Of a stretch of DNA of 64,000 nt, positions 1 to 9,829 are shown piece after piece. The position numbers and the translations under genes are program-made. The first letter of the stretch is position 1, and every line of letters starts with the position of its first letter. The notes under the pieces were generated by a model. The model was given only the letters and a program-made list of their open reading frames with translations. It was not told the DNA's origin and made no database searches. The stretch covers positions 682,001-746,000 of the forward strand of contig NZ_LR778175.1 of assembly GCF_902810445.1 (NCBI RefSeq), in the 5' to 3' direction. Source of the DNA: Candidatus Nitrosacidococcus tergens. GTDB lineage: Bacteria > Pseudomonadota > Gammaproteobacteria > Nitrosococcales > Nitrosococcaceae.

Positions 1-1749
1 GATTTTGATAAATTTTCCTTACTTGATAAACTTTTACCAGTTTATGGGCAAGTACTAGAAAGATTGAAATCTCAAGGAGTAGAATGGGTCCAGATTGATG
101 AGCCAATTTTAGTTTTAGATTTACCTAATGACTGGAAAACTGGATTTGAAAAAGCTTATGCCCAATTAGCTAATTCAGGATTAAAAATACTTTTAGCTAC
201 CTATTTTGGTGCCTTAGGAGATAATACTCAGCTTGCTTGCCGCTTACCTACTGAAGGATTGCATATTGATTTAACCAGTGCTCCTGCTCAGATCACTAAA
301 GTACTCGATGAGCTTCCTGCCTATAAAGTACTCTCAGTTGGTATTGTGGATGGTCGAAATATTTGGCGTAATGATCTTGAAGCCAACTTAAAAACACTTG
401 AGTATATAAAAGAACGGTTAGGGGATCGTTTATGGGTGGCTCCATCCTGCTCTTTATTACATAGCCCAGCAGATCTAGGTTTAGAATTTAAATTAGATGG
501 TGAATTAAAATCATGGCTCGCTTTTGCTACCCAAAAAACTAAAGAAGTAGCTACTCTAAAACGTGCGCTAACAGAGGGTAAACAGACTGTTGCTCATGAT
601 TTACAAGCTTCTACTGCTGCTCAGCAAAGCCGCCGTCAATCTACTCGCACTCATCAAGCCAAAGTAAGAGAGAGGGTAGCTGGAGTAAATGATAAGTTAA
701 CTCAGCGCCAAAGCTCCTATGCCGATCGGGCTAAAGCTCAAAAGGAAGCACTAAATCTACCACCATACCCAACTACTACTATTGGCTCTTTCCCTCAAAC
801 AGCTAATATTCGTAAAGCACGACAAGAATTTAAGAAAAATATCATTTCTGAAGCAGAATATGATATGCACATGAAAGAAGAGATTAAAAAAGCAATTGTC
901 GAGCAAGAAAAATATGGTTTAGATGTGCTGGTTCATGGGGAAGCTGAACGCAACGACATGGTAGAGTATTTTGGAGAACAACTGGATGGATTTGCATTCA
1001 CTCAATATGGATGGGTACAAAGTTATGGTTCTCGCTGTGTCAAACCTCCTATTATCTATGGAGATATAGCACGTCCCAATCCTATGACAGTAGATTGGAT
1101 TAAATATGCTCAATCCTTAACTAGTAAATGGGTTAAAGGGATGCTCACTGGACCGGTTACCATTTTACAATGGTCTTTTGTGCGAGATGATCAACCTAGA
1201 GCAGACACTTGCTTGCAAATCGCCCTTGCTATCCGAGATGAAGTGGTAGATTTAGAAAAAGCAGGTATTAAAGTTATACAAATTGATGAACCTGCCTTTA
1301 GGGAAGGGCTACCCCTGAGGAAAGCAGATTGGAATGAATACCTAGATTGGGCGGTACGCTGTTTCCAGATTTCTGCCGCTGGAGTAGAGGATAGCACCCA
1401 AATTCATACTCATATGTGCTACTCAGAATTCAATGATATTATTGCTTCCATTGCTGCTATGGATGCGGATGTAATTACTATTGAAACCTCTCGTTCGGAT
1501 GGAGAGTTATTACAAGCATTTGCTACCTTTAATTATCCTAACGAAGTAGGGCCAGGAGTTTACGATATCCACTCACCAAACGTGCCTACCTCGGAACAAA
1601 TTGTGAGTTTAATGCGAAAAGCAGCAAGATATGTGCCATCAGAGCGACTTTGGGTTAATCCAGATTGCGGATTAAAAACCAGAGGATGGGAAGAGGTAGA
1701 AGCTGCTTTATGTACTATGGTTGAAGCAGCTAAAACGCTTCGAACTTAA
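1..1749 (+). CDS. metE: Cobalamin-independent methionine synthase (5' truncated by window)
   Basis: MetE transfers the methyl group of 5-methyltetrahydropteroyl-glutamate to homocysteine, the last step of methionine synthesis, in the cytoplasm without B12. The frame is open from base 1 (no start visible), so roughly the first 170-180 residues of a protein of about 750 are missing. The TTG at 64 is only an internal Leu codon. The catalytic C-terminal barrel starts near '[11 protein letters not shown]'. The family's zinc ligands are visible: His and Cys in '[10 protein letters not shown]', Glu in '[10 protein letters not shown]' and Cys in '[12 protein letters not shown]'. The gene ends in TAA at 1747-1749 and is followed by over 200 bases without a gene. 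A weak hairpin at 1770-1786 (TTCTGT, five T, ACAGAA) could help termination. The assignment is secure. Confidence 0.97.
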   Translation, partial: DFDKFSLLDKLLPVYGQVLERLKSQGVEWVQIDEPILVLDLPNDWKTGFEKAYAQLANSGLKILLATYFGALGDNTQLACRLPTEGLHIDLTSAPAQITKVLDELPAYKVLSVGIVDGRNIWRNDLEANLKTLEYIKERLGDRLWVAPSCSLLHSPADLGLEFKLDGELKSWLAFATQKTKEVATLKRALTEGKQTVAHDLQASTAAQQSRRQSTRTHQAKVRERVAGVNDKLTQRQSSYADRAKAQKEALNLPPYPTTTIGSFPQTANIRKARQEFKKNIISEAEYDMHMKEEIKKAIVEQEKYGLDVLVHGEAERNDMVEYFGEQLDGFAFTQYGWVQSYGSRCVKPPIIYGDIARPNPMTVDWIKYAQSLTSKWVKGMLTGPVTILQWSFVRDDQPRADTCLQIALAIRDEVVDLEKAGIKVIQIDEPAFREGLPLRKADWNEYLDWAVRCFQISAAGVEDSTQIHTHMCYSEFNDIIASIAAMDADVITIETSRSDGELLQAFATFNYPNEVGPGVYDIHSPNVPTSEQIVSLMRKAARYVPSERLWVNPDCGLKTRGWEEVEAALCTMVEAAKTLRT

Positions 1750-1982
1750 GAGGTTATAAAGTTTAGGAATTCTGTTTTTTACAGAAAAAGCACAGGGAAG
1801 TGTAAGCTAACTTATTTTTTAGCCATTGGATGAGTTGTGGTGAGGCCTGCGGCTAATAATAAGCCTGGAGGTACTGTAATCAATTTTAATCCGAACTGGA
1901 ATTCTTTGATCTAAATGTACCAAATTCAACTGCATATGGCATATTTTTGGATGTATTCCTGAGTGTTACCAGAGATTGGAAC

Positions 1983-2237
1983 TCAGGTAAGATGATACTT
2001 ATCTCGGAATTTCAGTAGCTCTTTCTCCTTTGTGGTTATCTCATGCATGGCAATATGTCCATTCAGGATAATCTTACTCAGATATTTCGCATCTTTCTTT
2101 CCGTAAGCAATAACTAATGCTTTCCTGATAGCTTTCTCTGCTGGCAACCTACGAATGTATCCAGTCAAAGTCATGTTATCAGGATGCTTTAGCTCTAGGT
2201 TAATAGTATCTAATTCCTTTTGTTGTTGCTTGTTCAT
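1983..2237 (-). CDS. Small hypothetical protein, 84 aa
   Basis: I do not recognise this protein. It is charged and soluble, with no signal peptide or membrane segment: a Lys/Gln/Glu-rich start 'MNKQQQKELD', a central 'YIRRLPAEKAIRKALVIAYGKKDAKYL' type helix-forming stretch and a Lys-rich end. An AAGAG sequence lies 7 bases before the ATG, which supports translation. It is the last of three small minus-strand reading frames (with 2321-2797 and 2790-2951), so the three may form one transcript. The role is unknown. Confidence 0.5.
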   Translation of the reverse strand: MNKQQQKELDTINLELKHPDNMTLTGYIRRLPAEKAIRKALVIAYGKKDAKYLSKIILNGHIAMHEITTKEKELLKFRDKYHLT

Positions 2238-2320
2238 GATTTATCTCTTAGATTGCTGTGCAGTAAGACCTTACACAAGAATGAGATTACATCCCATTCA
2301 GTGTGCAAGGTAATACAGTG

Positions 2321-2797
2321 TTAGATAAATGTTACTTTGCTGACTGAAGTAATAGTGACTTCAGTTGTTTCAACGACTTGTTTGCCATTGACCATCCGTC
2401 CAGTCTTACCTTCAGCCACAACCAATGTAATTGTTTCATCAACATCGTCTCCTGATTTGAAAAGGACAGAGTTGTTCTGGTTAGTACAATTAGATTGGAT
2501 TGTTACGTTGATTGAGTTTCCGTTTGAACATGCTTTGAATAATGAATCGTATTGGCAATTGGTTTTTGAGAGTTCACCATTCTTCCAAAGTTTAGGCCAT
2601 ATACCACAAACACCTAACCATTATTTTCCCTCGTTTTGGACATACAATTTTAGTTGTGGAATTGTATCGCCTGCTACTACCTTTTGCTTTTTACCATTGT
2701 TCTTTATCCCTCCACTTACCGGGGTGAGCGTAGATGTATTGGAAGAAGTAGAAAGGTCGATTGCTTCGTTGTGTGAATTAAAGTCGAAGTCAGGCAT
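2321..2797 (-). pseudogene. Small-protein gene interrupted by one in-frame TAA
   Basis: A minus-strand frame of 159 codons starts at ATG 2797, has an AGGAG site 7 bases upstream, and ends at TAA 2321-2323. A single in-frame TAA at 2621-2623 cuts it after 58 residues. Both halves look coding. The first ends in 'PQLKLYVQNEGK'. The second runs on from 'WLGVCGIWPKLWKNGE' to a Val/Thr-rich end 'TEVTITSVSKVTFI', with four cysteines in between. The product is not recognised; no signal peptide is visible. As it stands only the 58-residue N-terminal peptide would be made. The long plus-strand frame over the same bases is an antisense shadow. This could be a recent nonsense mutation, a sequencing error, or two unrelated small ORFs. 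Confidence 0.5.
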
Positions 2798-2951
2798 GTG
2801 TATTCTCCTGTAAAAATATGAAAGTGAATAAACTATTTGACAGGGAGAACAGCAAGCACCAAGTACTCAACATTCTATAGGCCACGCATGATTGAGAATT
2901 GGTGTTTACATACTCAATAAATTTCTCAAATGCTTTAATGTCATCGGACAC
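2790..2951 (-). CDS. Possible 53-aa protein translationally coupled to the next ORF
   Basis: This frame starts at GTG 2951 with an AGGAG site 7 bases upstream and stops at TGA 2790-2792, overlapping the ATG of the following frame by 8 bases. The N-terminus 'SDDIKAFEKFIEYVNTNSQ' is polar and helix-like; the C-terminal half ('LSTWCLLFSLSNSLFTFIF') is strongly hydrophobic and could be one membrane segment. I do not recognise it. The paired ribosome sites and the overlap argue for real translation. The composition change midway could also mean that an older gene has been frameshifted. Confidence 0.35.
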   Translation of the reverse strand: MSDDIKAFEKFIEYVNTNSQSCVAYRMLSTWCLLFSLSNSLFTFIFLQENTHA

Positions 2952-3255
2952 AATTGGTCTCCTAGATTATTTATAGTTAATACAGTTAAATGATAGAGAT
3001 GATTTTGTCTTGTCTAGGCATACAATAGGTTTTTGTATTTTCTATCGCTTTTAACACAAATTCGCATAGCTGTATCCGACTCTTTAAGTTTTAAATGAAA
3101 AACAATTCAGCCACTTAGCATTACAAGTAAGCGGGTTCTAAATACAAAGATCCAATTATAAACTAGGGTGTTTGCTACTTAAACAAATCCCTGTTACCAA
3201 TTATTCTTGCGGAAGAAAGAGAAGAATTTATTAGAAGGTGTGAGAAATATAGTTT
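2952..3255. other. Intergenic stretch, nothing clear
   Basis: AT-rich DNA between the small-ORF patch and ttcA. I see no convincing gene, RNA or strong hairpin. It should contain the promoter for the small minus-strand ORFs; no clear -35/-10 pair stands out. Confidence 0.4.
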
Positions 3256-4149
3256 TTAAACTTCTTGATTACTATCAATTGACGAAAACATTTTTGAAAA
3301 ATCAAAGAGAACCTCCTCATCAAAGGCTTTATCTCCGTCTGGAAAAGGAGTCTCTTGCTGCTTAATATGATTAAATTCATATAAACTAGGATCAGCTAGA
3401 TGAGAAGGTTTAACATGCTGTAATGCACGAAACATGGTTTCTAGTCTGCCAGGAAATTTCTTATCCCAGCTCTGAAGCATCTCTTTAATGACTTGCCGTT
3501 GCAAATTAGGCTGAGAGCCGCAAAGATTACAAGGAATAATGGGAAATTCTTTAATGAGTGCGTAAGCTGCTAAATCTTTTTCTCGGCAATAAGCAAGAGG
3601 GCGAATGACAATATTTTTACCATCATCACTTAATAATTTTGGCGGCATTCCCTTAAGTGTGCCTCCATAAAACATATTTAGCAGTAGCGTCTCCAGAATA
3701 TCATCTCTATGGTGTCCTAGTGCGATTTTAGTAGCTCCTAATTTTTCAGCAGTACCATAGAGGATTCCTCGTCGCAAGCGGGAGCAAAGAGAACAAGTGG
3801 TTTTCCCCTCTGGAATGACTCGTTTAACTACACTATAGGTATCTTGTTCAACAATGCGATAGGGCACTTGAATCGATTCTAAGTATTCAGGCAACAAATA
3901 TTCTGGAAAGCTAGGTTGCTTTTGATCTAAATTAACTGCAATAATTTCAAATGAAATAGGTGCATGTTTTTGAAGATTAAGTAAAATATCCAAAAGCCCA
4001 TAGCTGTCTTTTCCTCCAGAAAGGCATACCATTACCCGATCTCCAGCTTCAATCATATTGAAATCATCAATAGCTTGCCCTACCAAACGGCGTAATTTTT
4101 TCTGAAGCTTATTGGCGTTATATTGAGATTTACGAGCTAGAACGTCCAT
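3256..4149 (-). CDS. ttcA: tRNA 2-thiocytidine(32) synthetase
   Basis: TtcA is an ATP-dependent, iron-sulfur enzyme that thiolates cytidine 32 of some tRNAs. The N-terminal half carries the PP-loop 'LSGGKDSYG' (about residues 44-52), which binds ATP. The cysteines that hold the [4Fe-4S] cluster are in place: the CxxC of '[11 protein letters not shown]' and '[10 protein letters not shown]'. At 297 residues it has normal family length. The start at 4149 gives the usual distance to the PP-loop. It heads a minus-strand row with msrA and a DUF423 protein, separated by short gaps and probably weakly co-transcribed. Confidence 0.95.
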   Translation of the reverse strand: MDVLARKSQYNANKLQKKLRRLVGQAIDDFNMIEAGDRVMVCLSGGKDSYGLLDILLNLQKHAPISFEIIAVNLDQKQPSFPEYLLPEYLESIQVPYRIVEQDTYSVVKRVIPEGKTTCSLCSRLRRGILYGTAEKLGATKIALGHHRDDILETLLLNMFYGGTLKGMPPKLLSDDGKNIVIRPLAYCREKDLAAYALIKEFPIIPCNLCGSQPNLQRQVIKEMLQSWDKKFPGRLETMFRALQHVKPSHLADPSLYEFNHIKQQETPFPDGDKAFDEEVLFDFSKMFSSIDSNQEV

Positions 4150-4185
4150 ATTAAATACTAGTTTTTCTTAATTATTAGAGATTAA

Positions 4186-4794
4186 TTAAGATGGAAAAAG
4201 AACACCTGTACCTCCTACTCCGCAGTAGCCATCTGGATTTTTAGCTAAATACTGCTGGTGATAAGGTTCAGCATAGTAAAATTTTGGAGCTGATTTAATT
4301 TCAGTTGAAATAGCTCTAAATCCTGCTTGTTTTAAGGTATTTTCATATATGGATTTAGATTCTTCTGCTGCTTGATTTTGTCGCCCATTATAAGTGTAAA
4401 TAGCCGATCGGTATTGAGTGCCTACATCATTACCTTGGCGCATTCCTTGGGTAGGATCGTGGGATTCCCAAAATACTTTTAGTAGATCTTGATAGGAAAT
4501 AATATTTGAGTCAAAAACTACTAATACTACCTCAGCATGGCCTGTAATACCTGTGCATACTTCTTGGTAAGAGGGGTTAAAGGTATAGCCCCCGCTATAA
4601 CCTACACCAGTAGTATACACATCATCGAGCTCCCAAAACTTTCTCTCTGCCCCCCAAAAACACCCCATGCCAAATAAAATTTTTTCCATCTTTTCAGGGA
4701 AAGGAGGGGTAATGGAGTTGCCCTTAATAAAATGCCTTCCTTGCTGATTTATTTTTATTTTTCGATTAATTAATGCTTGATCTAAGATGGGCAT
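4186..4794 (-). CDS. msrA: Peptide-methionine (S)-S-oxide reductase
   Basis: MsrA repairs oxidised methionine in proteins, using thioredoxin as reductant. The signature 'GMGCFWGAER' contains the nucleophilic Cys45. The motifs 'TGVGYSGG' and 'EVCTGITGHAEVV' follow, and 'NPDGYCGVGG' near the end supplies resolving Cys191. In E. coli MsrA a further cysteine eight residues later recycles the disulfide to thioredoxin. Here the tail reads 'TGVLFPS' and lacks it, so the enzyme resembles the two-cysteine type. The N-terminal extension of about 35 residues before 'MEKILFGMG' matches the long E. coli-like form, which supports the start at 4794. Confidence 0.94.
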   Translation of the reverse strand: MPILDQALINRKIKINQQGRHFIKGNSITPPFPEKMEKILFGMGCFWGAERKFWELDDVYTTGVGYSGGYTFNPSYQEVCTGITGHAEVVLVVFDSNIISYQDLLKVFWESHDPTQGMRQGNDVGTQYRSAIYTYNGRQNQAAEESKSIYENTLKQAGFRAISTEIKSAPKFYYAEPYHQQYLAKNPDGYCGVGGTGVLFPS

Positions 4795-4820
4795 AGTAAA
4801 AATAAACAGAACTATTGTTT

Positions 4821-5198
4821 TTAATAATTAGCACGTAAAAGAGCAAAACTAAGTAGTAACCAAGCAATAATAAAGCTTATACCACCTAGAGGAGTAATTG
4901 CACCTAACCACCGTATCCCAGTAAATGCAAGTAGATAAAGACTACCAGAAAACAGAATAATTCCTGTAATCATAAGCCTGCCTGACCATTTAATGAATGA
5001 GCTATCTCCAAGTTGATGTAATAAAATTCCGATAAAAATAAGCCCTAAAGCATGGTACATATGATAATTTACCCCGGTATGCCATATTTCTAGCATACGG
5101 GTTTCTAATCTATTTTTTAATCCATGGGCACCAAAAGCACCTAAAAGGATACCTAAAGCGGCAAAAGATGCACCCGTACTAATGAAAAATTTAGCCAT
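4821..5198 (-). CDS. DUF423 family small membrane protein
   Basis: A 125-residue protein with four hydrophobic segments and the DUF423 signature 'GAFGAHGLKNRLE' plus 'YHMYHALGLI'. This is the YgdD-type family of inner-membrane proteins, whose function is not established. Length and segment spacing are normal. It lies between msrA and a dehydrogenase gene on the same strand with gaps of about 30 bases, so it probably shares their transcript. Confidence 0.88.
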   Translation of the reverse strand: MAKFFISTGASFAALGILLGAFGAHGLKNRLETRMLEIWHTGVNYHMYHALGLIFIGILLHQLGDSSFIKWSGRLMITGIILFSGSLYLLAFTGIRWLGAITPLGGISFIIAWLLLSFALLRANY

Positions 5199-5229
5199 AT
5201 TCTTTTATTTTTACCTTTGTTATACAGTG

Positions 5230-6090
5230 TCAAGATAAGCGGGATTTTAGCCTAAATAGGGCAGAAATATCTTCTTCTCCAAATCCCTGATCTATTAATG
5301 TTTGATAATGAGTAAAAGCTGTTTCAGTGAGAGGTAGATTAATGCCTAATTGTTCCCCAATTTCCTTACAAATTTGTAAATCTTTTTGGTGTAATTTTAA
5401 TTTAAATCCATGATTAAAAATTTCTTTCATCATGGTGTTCCCTCTGTGTTTTAAAAACCAGTTACTTGCTGCACCTTGAGTAATCACCTCTATTACTTTA
5501 CTCATATCTAGTCCCTGTGCTTGACCAAAAGCCAGTGCTTCTGTAACTGCTTCATTAATACCTGCTGCCATGACTTGATTTACCGCTTTGGTCGCCTGTC
5601 CCGTTCCTACCTCTCCCATATGGGTAATAGAATTACCCATAGCATTAAGCAAAGGATAGACTGTATTTAATGCATTTGCATTTCCACCTACCATAAAAGC
5701 GAGTGTACCTTGGCAAGCTCCTTCTACCCCTCCTGAAACAGGAGAATCTAGAAAATCTCCCCCTTTACTGCGAACAATACAAGCTACTTTTCTCGCAGTT
5801 TCACTGCTGGTAGTAGAGCAGTCTATAATAATATGCTGTTTACTAAAATAGGGATGCAAACTATCTATAACAGCAAGTACATCCTCATCTTTAGAGACAC
5901 AGATAAAGATAATTTCTGTTTTTTCTGCAAGATCTTTAAGCTGTTGTGCTGATGCAACACGTAACTCTTTTGCAAGAGTATCCGCTACACTCTGAGTTCT
6001 ATTCCAAACAGTAGACAAAAATCTATTTTTGGCTAAATTTCGTGCCATAGGTATACCCATAGCACCTAGTCCAATAAATCCTGCTCTCAT
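5230..6090 (-). CDS. NAD(P)-dependent beta-hydroxyacid dehydrogenase (HIBADH family)
   Basis: A cytoplasmic oxidoreductase of the 3-hydroxyisobutyrate/tartronate-semialdehyde reductase family, 286 residues. The Rossmann motif 'GFIGLGAMGIPMARNLAK' is at the start, the substrate loop 'DSPVSGGVEGACQGTL' in the middle, and the catalytic Lys lies in 'GTGQATKAVNQVM'. The second, all-helical domain is complete. Substrate cannot be read from sequence; in this family it may be 3-hydroxyisobutyrate, a succinic or glyoxylic semialdehyde, or tartronate semialdehyde. The gap to the upstream peptidase gene is only 5 bases, so the two are almost certainly co-transcribed. Confidence 0.9.
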   Translation of the reverse strand: MRAGFIGLGAMGIPMARNLAKNRFLSTVWNRTQSVADTLAKELRVASAQQLKDLAEKTEIIFICVSKDEDVLAVIDSLHPYFSKQHIIIDCSTTSSETARKVACIVRSKGGDFLDSPVSGGVEGACQGTLAFMVGGNANALNTVYPLLNAMGNSITHMGEVGTGQATKAVNQVMAAGINEAVTEALAFGQAQGLDMSKVIEVITQGAASNWFLKHRGNTMMKEIFNHGFKLKLHQKDLQICKEIGEQLGINLPLTETAFTHYQTLIDQGFGEEDISALFRLKSRLS

Positions 6091-6095
6091 AGCTT

Positions 6096-9038
6096 TTATA
6101 GATGATATGCAGTCAATCCAAGACCATCTAATTGCTCAAGCCTAGCTGTATTAGTAAGGATAGCAACACTGGCTTTTTCGGGCTGAAGGTATTTTTCTGC
6201 TACCTCTTTAAGATTATTCAATTGAACTTCTAAAATACGATTACGAAAACGGCGACATTGCTCTGGGGTACGCCCATAAAGTTCATTATAAAAAGTACTT
6301 CTAGCTTCCCCAGCAGGGGATTTTGGCTTATCAATGGCACTAATCACACCTAAAATAGCTTCTTCCACTAAACGCCATGGATGATCATTGTCTAATAGCC
6401 ACTGTACTGATTGATCAAAGTCTTTAAGAGTCTCAGTAAGCCGAGGATCCCGATAGGAGAAAAAGCGAAAAGCACCGCTTTCCGAATCTTGACCAGCGCC
6501 TCCCCCATAAGCACCTCCTTGTTCACGGATAGTACGGTGTAAATAGTTATTACGTAAAAAACCACCAAGTACTGAAAGAGCAGCAGCATCTGGATGATCA
6601 ATAGGTACAGTAGGATAGGCTTTAGCACAGAAATTAACTTGGGTATTAGCAGTCCACGCCTGATATACCGATTCTTGTATTTTCGGTAATGTTAGTCTAG
6701 TAAAAGTACTAGAATCAGTGTTGCTACTCTGTCCCCAATATTGAGATAAATTTTGAAGAAACTCTGATTGATGTTCTTCTTCGCTAATTAACAGTAATTG
6801 GCGAGGAGCAGATAAAATACGTTTATGAATTTGCTGGAATTTATATGCTAATTCTTCACAAGATTTTTTATTTTCCAGGCTTGAATCCAATTTTTGCAAG
6901 AAAGAAATACCAGCAAGACCAGTTAAGTGATGGGAAAGGGCAGCAGAGGGGCTCATACCGCTAGATGCTGCGAGCATAGCAAGACTATGACCACTGCCAG
7001 TAATACTATCTTCCCATCCTGATCTGCGTTGTGCCATGATTTCTCGTAAGTGATCTAGCTCATCAAATCTTACCGATTCTAGGGTAGCTTGTAGTAATTC
7101 ATTTAATGCCCTGTGATTTCGATTTAACGCTTTGCCTGAAAAAATAAAATGGCTATTTGTCTGTTGTAAATCATCAATAGCGCTGCGTAAAGTGGTACTT
7201 GCACTGATTCCGCCACTGATACTACTTTGCCAAATCTGGGTTTGGCGATAGTCTCGATTTCCTACCCCCAACTCTGTTAAACAAGCACTATAATGAGGCA
7301 ATACTGCTAATAACTCATCCTCTAAATAAGGTAAATCAATCACAATATGTTGATAAACAAGACCATTAGTCCCTTGACTGTAGGAGGTAAGGGGTAAATT
7401 ACCCACTTTAGCTTTTTTCCCTTGAGGAATAGTTAAATCTGAGGAAACATCTTCAATTCCTACTTTAGGCAAAATATCAGGATTATCCTGCTTTTGTTGA
7501 CGAGCTGTGAGGGTAGCGGCTAAATCTACAACAGTTTGTTTCTGTGCTTCACTCATTTGAGATTTAAGCTGAGCGAGTCTAGATTTTTCTATCTCAGTTC
7601 GTTTTGTGCTTAAGTGGGAATCTGGTTTTAGTATTAAACGAACTCGGTGGAGGTTATTGAGCAAATTTTCCCGTACTAAATTTTGAATAAAGTTAGGATT
7701 TTTAATTTCCTGTCGAAGTTGTGCTAAAGCAGGATCAAGATTTAATAACCCCACCGGATCTCCATAATGAATCGCACTGGATAGTCCTCCTAATAATAAT
7801 TGAAGCCCATAAGGCATTCGATCGCCACCCACTTCTCTTTGGTGTAATTCTAACTGATGAAGTACCGCATCTACTTGTTCTTGAGGAATACCTTTTTCAG
7901 CTACTTCTTCTAAAACTTCTAATATTCTCTTCTCAAGGGTGTCTGCATGTTTAGGATCGGATCCTTCAATACCGCAGACAAAGCTCATCTCTCGATTGCT
8001 TTCTTCTAAACCACATAAAGGAGAAGGGGAAGATCCTAACCTACAAGTTTCTAGTAAATAGCGTAGGGGTGAGGCACTATTCTCTAATAATACCTCAGAG
8101 AGTAAATGAGCTCTTAATTGAGCAGCTAAGTCAGTGCTTTTACCTAAAAGCCAACCTAATACAATATGAGTTTTATTAATAGCTTCTTCAGAATCTAACG
8201 CATAGGTTTCTTCAATTTGAACGGGTGTATGGTAACGTTTTTCATCAGAAACTTTAAAGTGAAGATTTTGGCGATCAAAGGAAGAAAGAGCATAAGACTC
8301 TAAACATTCGTGATGTTTTTGGGCTGGAATATCCCCAAAAGTCATAAAAATTGCATTAGAGGGGTGATAGTGAGTTTCATAGAATGCTTTGAGCTGATCA
8401 TAGGTTAAATCTGGAATACAACTGGGCTCGCCGCCACTATTATAGTGATAAGTTGTGGTAGGAAATAAATGACTAGAAAGGGTATGCCATAACATAGAAG
8501 TAGGAGCACTCATCGCTCCTTTCATCTCATTAAATACTACTCCTTTAAATACTAGATCGCTTTGGGGATTATTAGGTTCTTCAAACTCTACTCGGTGACC
8601 TTCTTGAGAAAAATCAAAATAATCTAAATTGGCAAAAAATACTGCATCTAAATAAACTTGCAGTAAATTATTAAAATCTTTCACATTTTGACTAGAAAAT
8701 GGGTAAGCTGTCCAATCTGAACTCGTCATGGCATTCATAAAGGTATTTAAAGATCGGCGTAGCATCATGAAGAAAGGATCTCTGACGGGATATTTTTTAC
8801 TACCGCATAGCACGGTATGCTCTAAAATATGAGCAACCCCAGTAGAATCCATTGGAATCGTACGGAACGCAACTAAAAAGCCATTTTCTGGGTGATCTGC
8901 TGCTAAATGGAAATGTTTCGCTCCAGTTTTATTATGATCATATTCTTCTACGGTCAGATTAAGAGAATCAATTCGCTGGCTCCGTAACCACTTAAATGCA
9001 GAATGAGTAGAAGATTTCATGCTCGCCGTATTATTCAT
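6096..9038 (-). CDS. M16C (PreP-like) zinc metallopeptidase
   Basis: A 980-residue insulinase-family peptidase of the presequence-protease (M16C) class, which closes like a clam shell around short unfolded peptides and degrades them. The inverted zinc motif HxxEH is visible as 'HILEH' (His70, Glu73, His74), followed by 'CGSKKYPVRDPFFMM'. The third ligand Glu should lie in the 'FNEMKGAMS' region. The C-terminal half carries the 'REQGGAYGGGA' substrate-binding motif of the family. There is no signal peptide, so it is probably cytoplasmic. The ATG at 9038 gives normal length. It heads a two-gene unit with the downstream dehydrogenase. Confidence 0.93.
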   Translation of the reverse strand: MNNTASMKSSTHSAFKWLRSQRIDSLNLTVEEYDHNKTGAKHFHLAADHPENGFLVAFRTIPMDSTGVAHILEHTVLCGSKKYPVRDPFFMMLRRSLNTFMNAMTSSDWTAYPFSSQNVKDFNNLLQVYLDAVFFANLDYFDFSQEGHRVEFEEPNNPQSDLVFKGVVFNEMKGAMSAPTSMLWHTLSSHLFPTTTYHYNSGGEPSCIPDLTYDQLKAFYETHYHPSNAIFMTFGDIPAQKHHECLESYALSSFDRQNLHFKVSDEKRYHTPVQIEETYALDSEEAINKTHIVLGWLLGKSTDLAAQLRAHLLSEVLLENSASPLRYLLETCRLGSSPSPLCGLEESNREMSFVCGIEGSDPKHADTLEKRILEVLEEVAEKGIPQEQVDAVLHQLELHQREVGGDRMPYGLQLLLGGLSSAIHYGDPVGLLNLDPALAQLRQEIKNPNFIQNLVRENLLNNLHRVRLILKPDSHLSTKRTEIEKSRLAQLKSQMSEAQKQTVVDLAATLTARQQKQDNPDILPKVGIEDVSSDLTIPQGKKAKVGNLPLTSYSQGTNGLVYQHIVIDLPYLEDELLAVLPHYSACLTELGVGNRDYRQTQIWQSSISGGISASTTLRSAIDDLQQTNSHFIFSGKALNRNHRALNELLQATLESVRFDELDHLREIMAQRRSGWEDSITGSGHSLAMLAASSGMSPSAALSHHLTGLAGISFLQKLDSSLENKKSCEELAYKFQQIHKRILSAPRQLLLISEEEHQSEFLQNLSQYWGQSSNTDSSTFTRLTLPKIQESVYQAWTANTQVNFCAKAYPTVPIDHPDAAALSVLGGFLRNNYLHRTIREQGGAYGGGAGQDSESGAFRFFSYRDPRLTETLKDFDQSVQWLLDNDHPWRLVEEAILGVISAIDKPKSPAGEARSTFYNELYGRTPEQCRRFRNRILEVQLNNLKEVAEKYLQPEKASVAILTNTARLEQLDGLGLTAYHL

Positions 9039-9094
9039 AAATATTTACTTTTACCTTAATAAATTTAGTTTAAGAGAAAGTGAGTATTAATCTA

Positions 9095-9829
9095 TTATAG
9101 CCACTGCTCTAATTCATAAAGATTATTAATCATGCTGTTAGGAGGAGGTAGTTCCTCTGGCCACATCATTTCATTACGATTAATCCAAATAGCATGCATT
9201 CCTACCTGTTGAGCTGCAACAATATCGTAAGTTGGATGATCTCCGATATGAATAGCCTGATATGGCTTGATTCTAACTTTCTTAAGTATTTGATAAAACA
9301 TATCTGGATCAGGTTTAGCAGTACCTGCAATAGCTGGTGTTAAAGAAATTTGAAAATAATTCTTTAAAGACGTTTGGCTTACTTCTGCATTTCCATTCGT
9401 TATAGATGCTAACGTATAGTTTTTTATCAAATACTCAAGCACAGGAATTACATCTGGATAGGGTGTTATTTGATTACGTGCTTCAAGAAAAATATTTATC
9501 GCTTCTTTAGCCAAAGCTAAAGAATAGCCAAATTCTTTTAAGAGCTGACTTAAAGAAATCATCCGCACCGCAGTAAGATTATAGGCTATTTCTGGGTATA
9601 CTTTGCGTACAAGCTGTCTGTGCTCTTTTAAACTCTCAATATTATGTACTAAAGTTAAGCGAGGGGCTTTTTTTTCTAGCCATTGAAGCTGAACTTCTTC
9701 TGCCTTTCTTAATACCTCTGTACTAGGCCAGAGCGTTTCGTCTAAATCAAAAGAAATTAATTTAATTTGTGATACTGTATCCATCCATGGTTTAGTGATG
9801 AGTGGATGAAGTAGGGGTTTTAATTCCAC
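9095..9829 (-). CDS. HAD-superfamily phosphatase, YigB-like
   Basis: A haloacid-dehalogenase-type hydrolase of about 230-244 residues. Motif I is 'FDLDETLWP' (nucleophile Asp plus the acid/base Asp), the motif II Thr/Ser region is in 'LASITNGNAEVS', the motif III Lys in 'AGTAKPDPDMF', and motif IV is 'HIGDHPTYDIVAAQQ'. The pattern resembles YigB, an FMN/5-amino-6-(ribitylamino)uracil-phosphate phosphatase, but the substrate is inference. The start at 9829 overlaps the end of hslO by 38 bases. An in-frame ATG at 9784 would give no overlap and an N-terminus closer to YigB. Neither has a strong ribosome site, so the start is open. Confidence 0.85.
   Translation of the reverse strand: MELKPLLHPLITKPWMDTVSQIKLISFDLDETLWPSTEVLRKAEEVQLQWLEKKAPRLTLVHNIESLKEHRQLVRKVYPEIAYNLTAVRMISLSQLLKEFGYSLALAKEAINIFLEARNQITPYPDVIPVLEYLIKNYTLASITNGNAEVSQTSLKNYFQISLTPAIAGTAKPDPDMFYQILKKVRIKPYQAIHIGDHPTYDIVAAQQVGMHAIWINRNEMMWPEELPPPNSMINNLYELEQWL

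Noticed and set aside
2337..2813. 158-codon plus-strand frame
   Set aside because: It is antisense to the minus-strand frame 2321-2797, which has a good ribosome site; the plus translation looks like a shadow.
7721..7954. 77-codon plus frame inside the metallopeptidase gene
   Set aside because: Antisense shadow of a well-identified gene.
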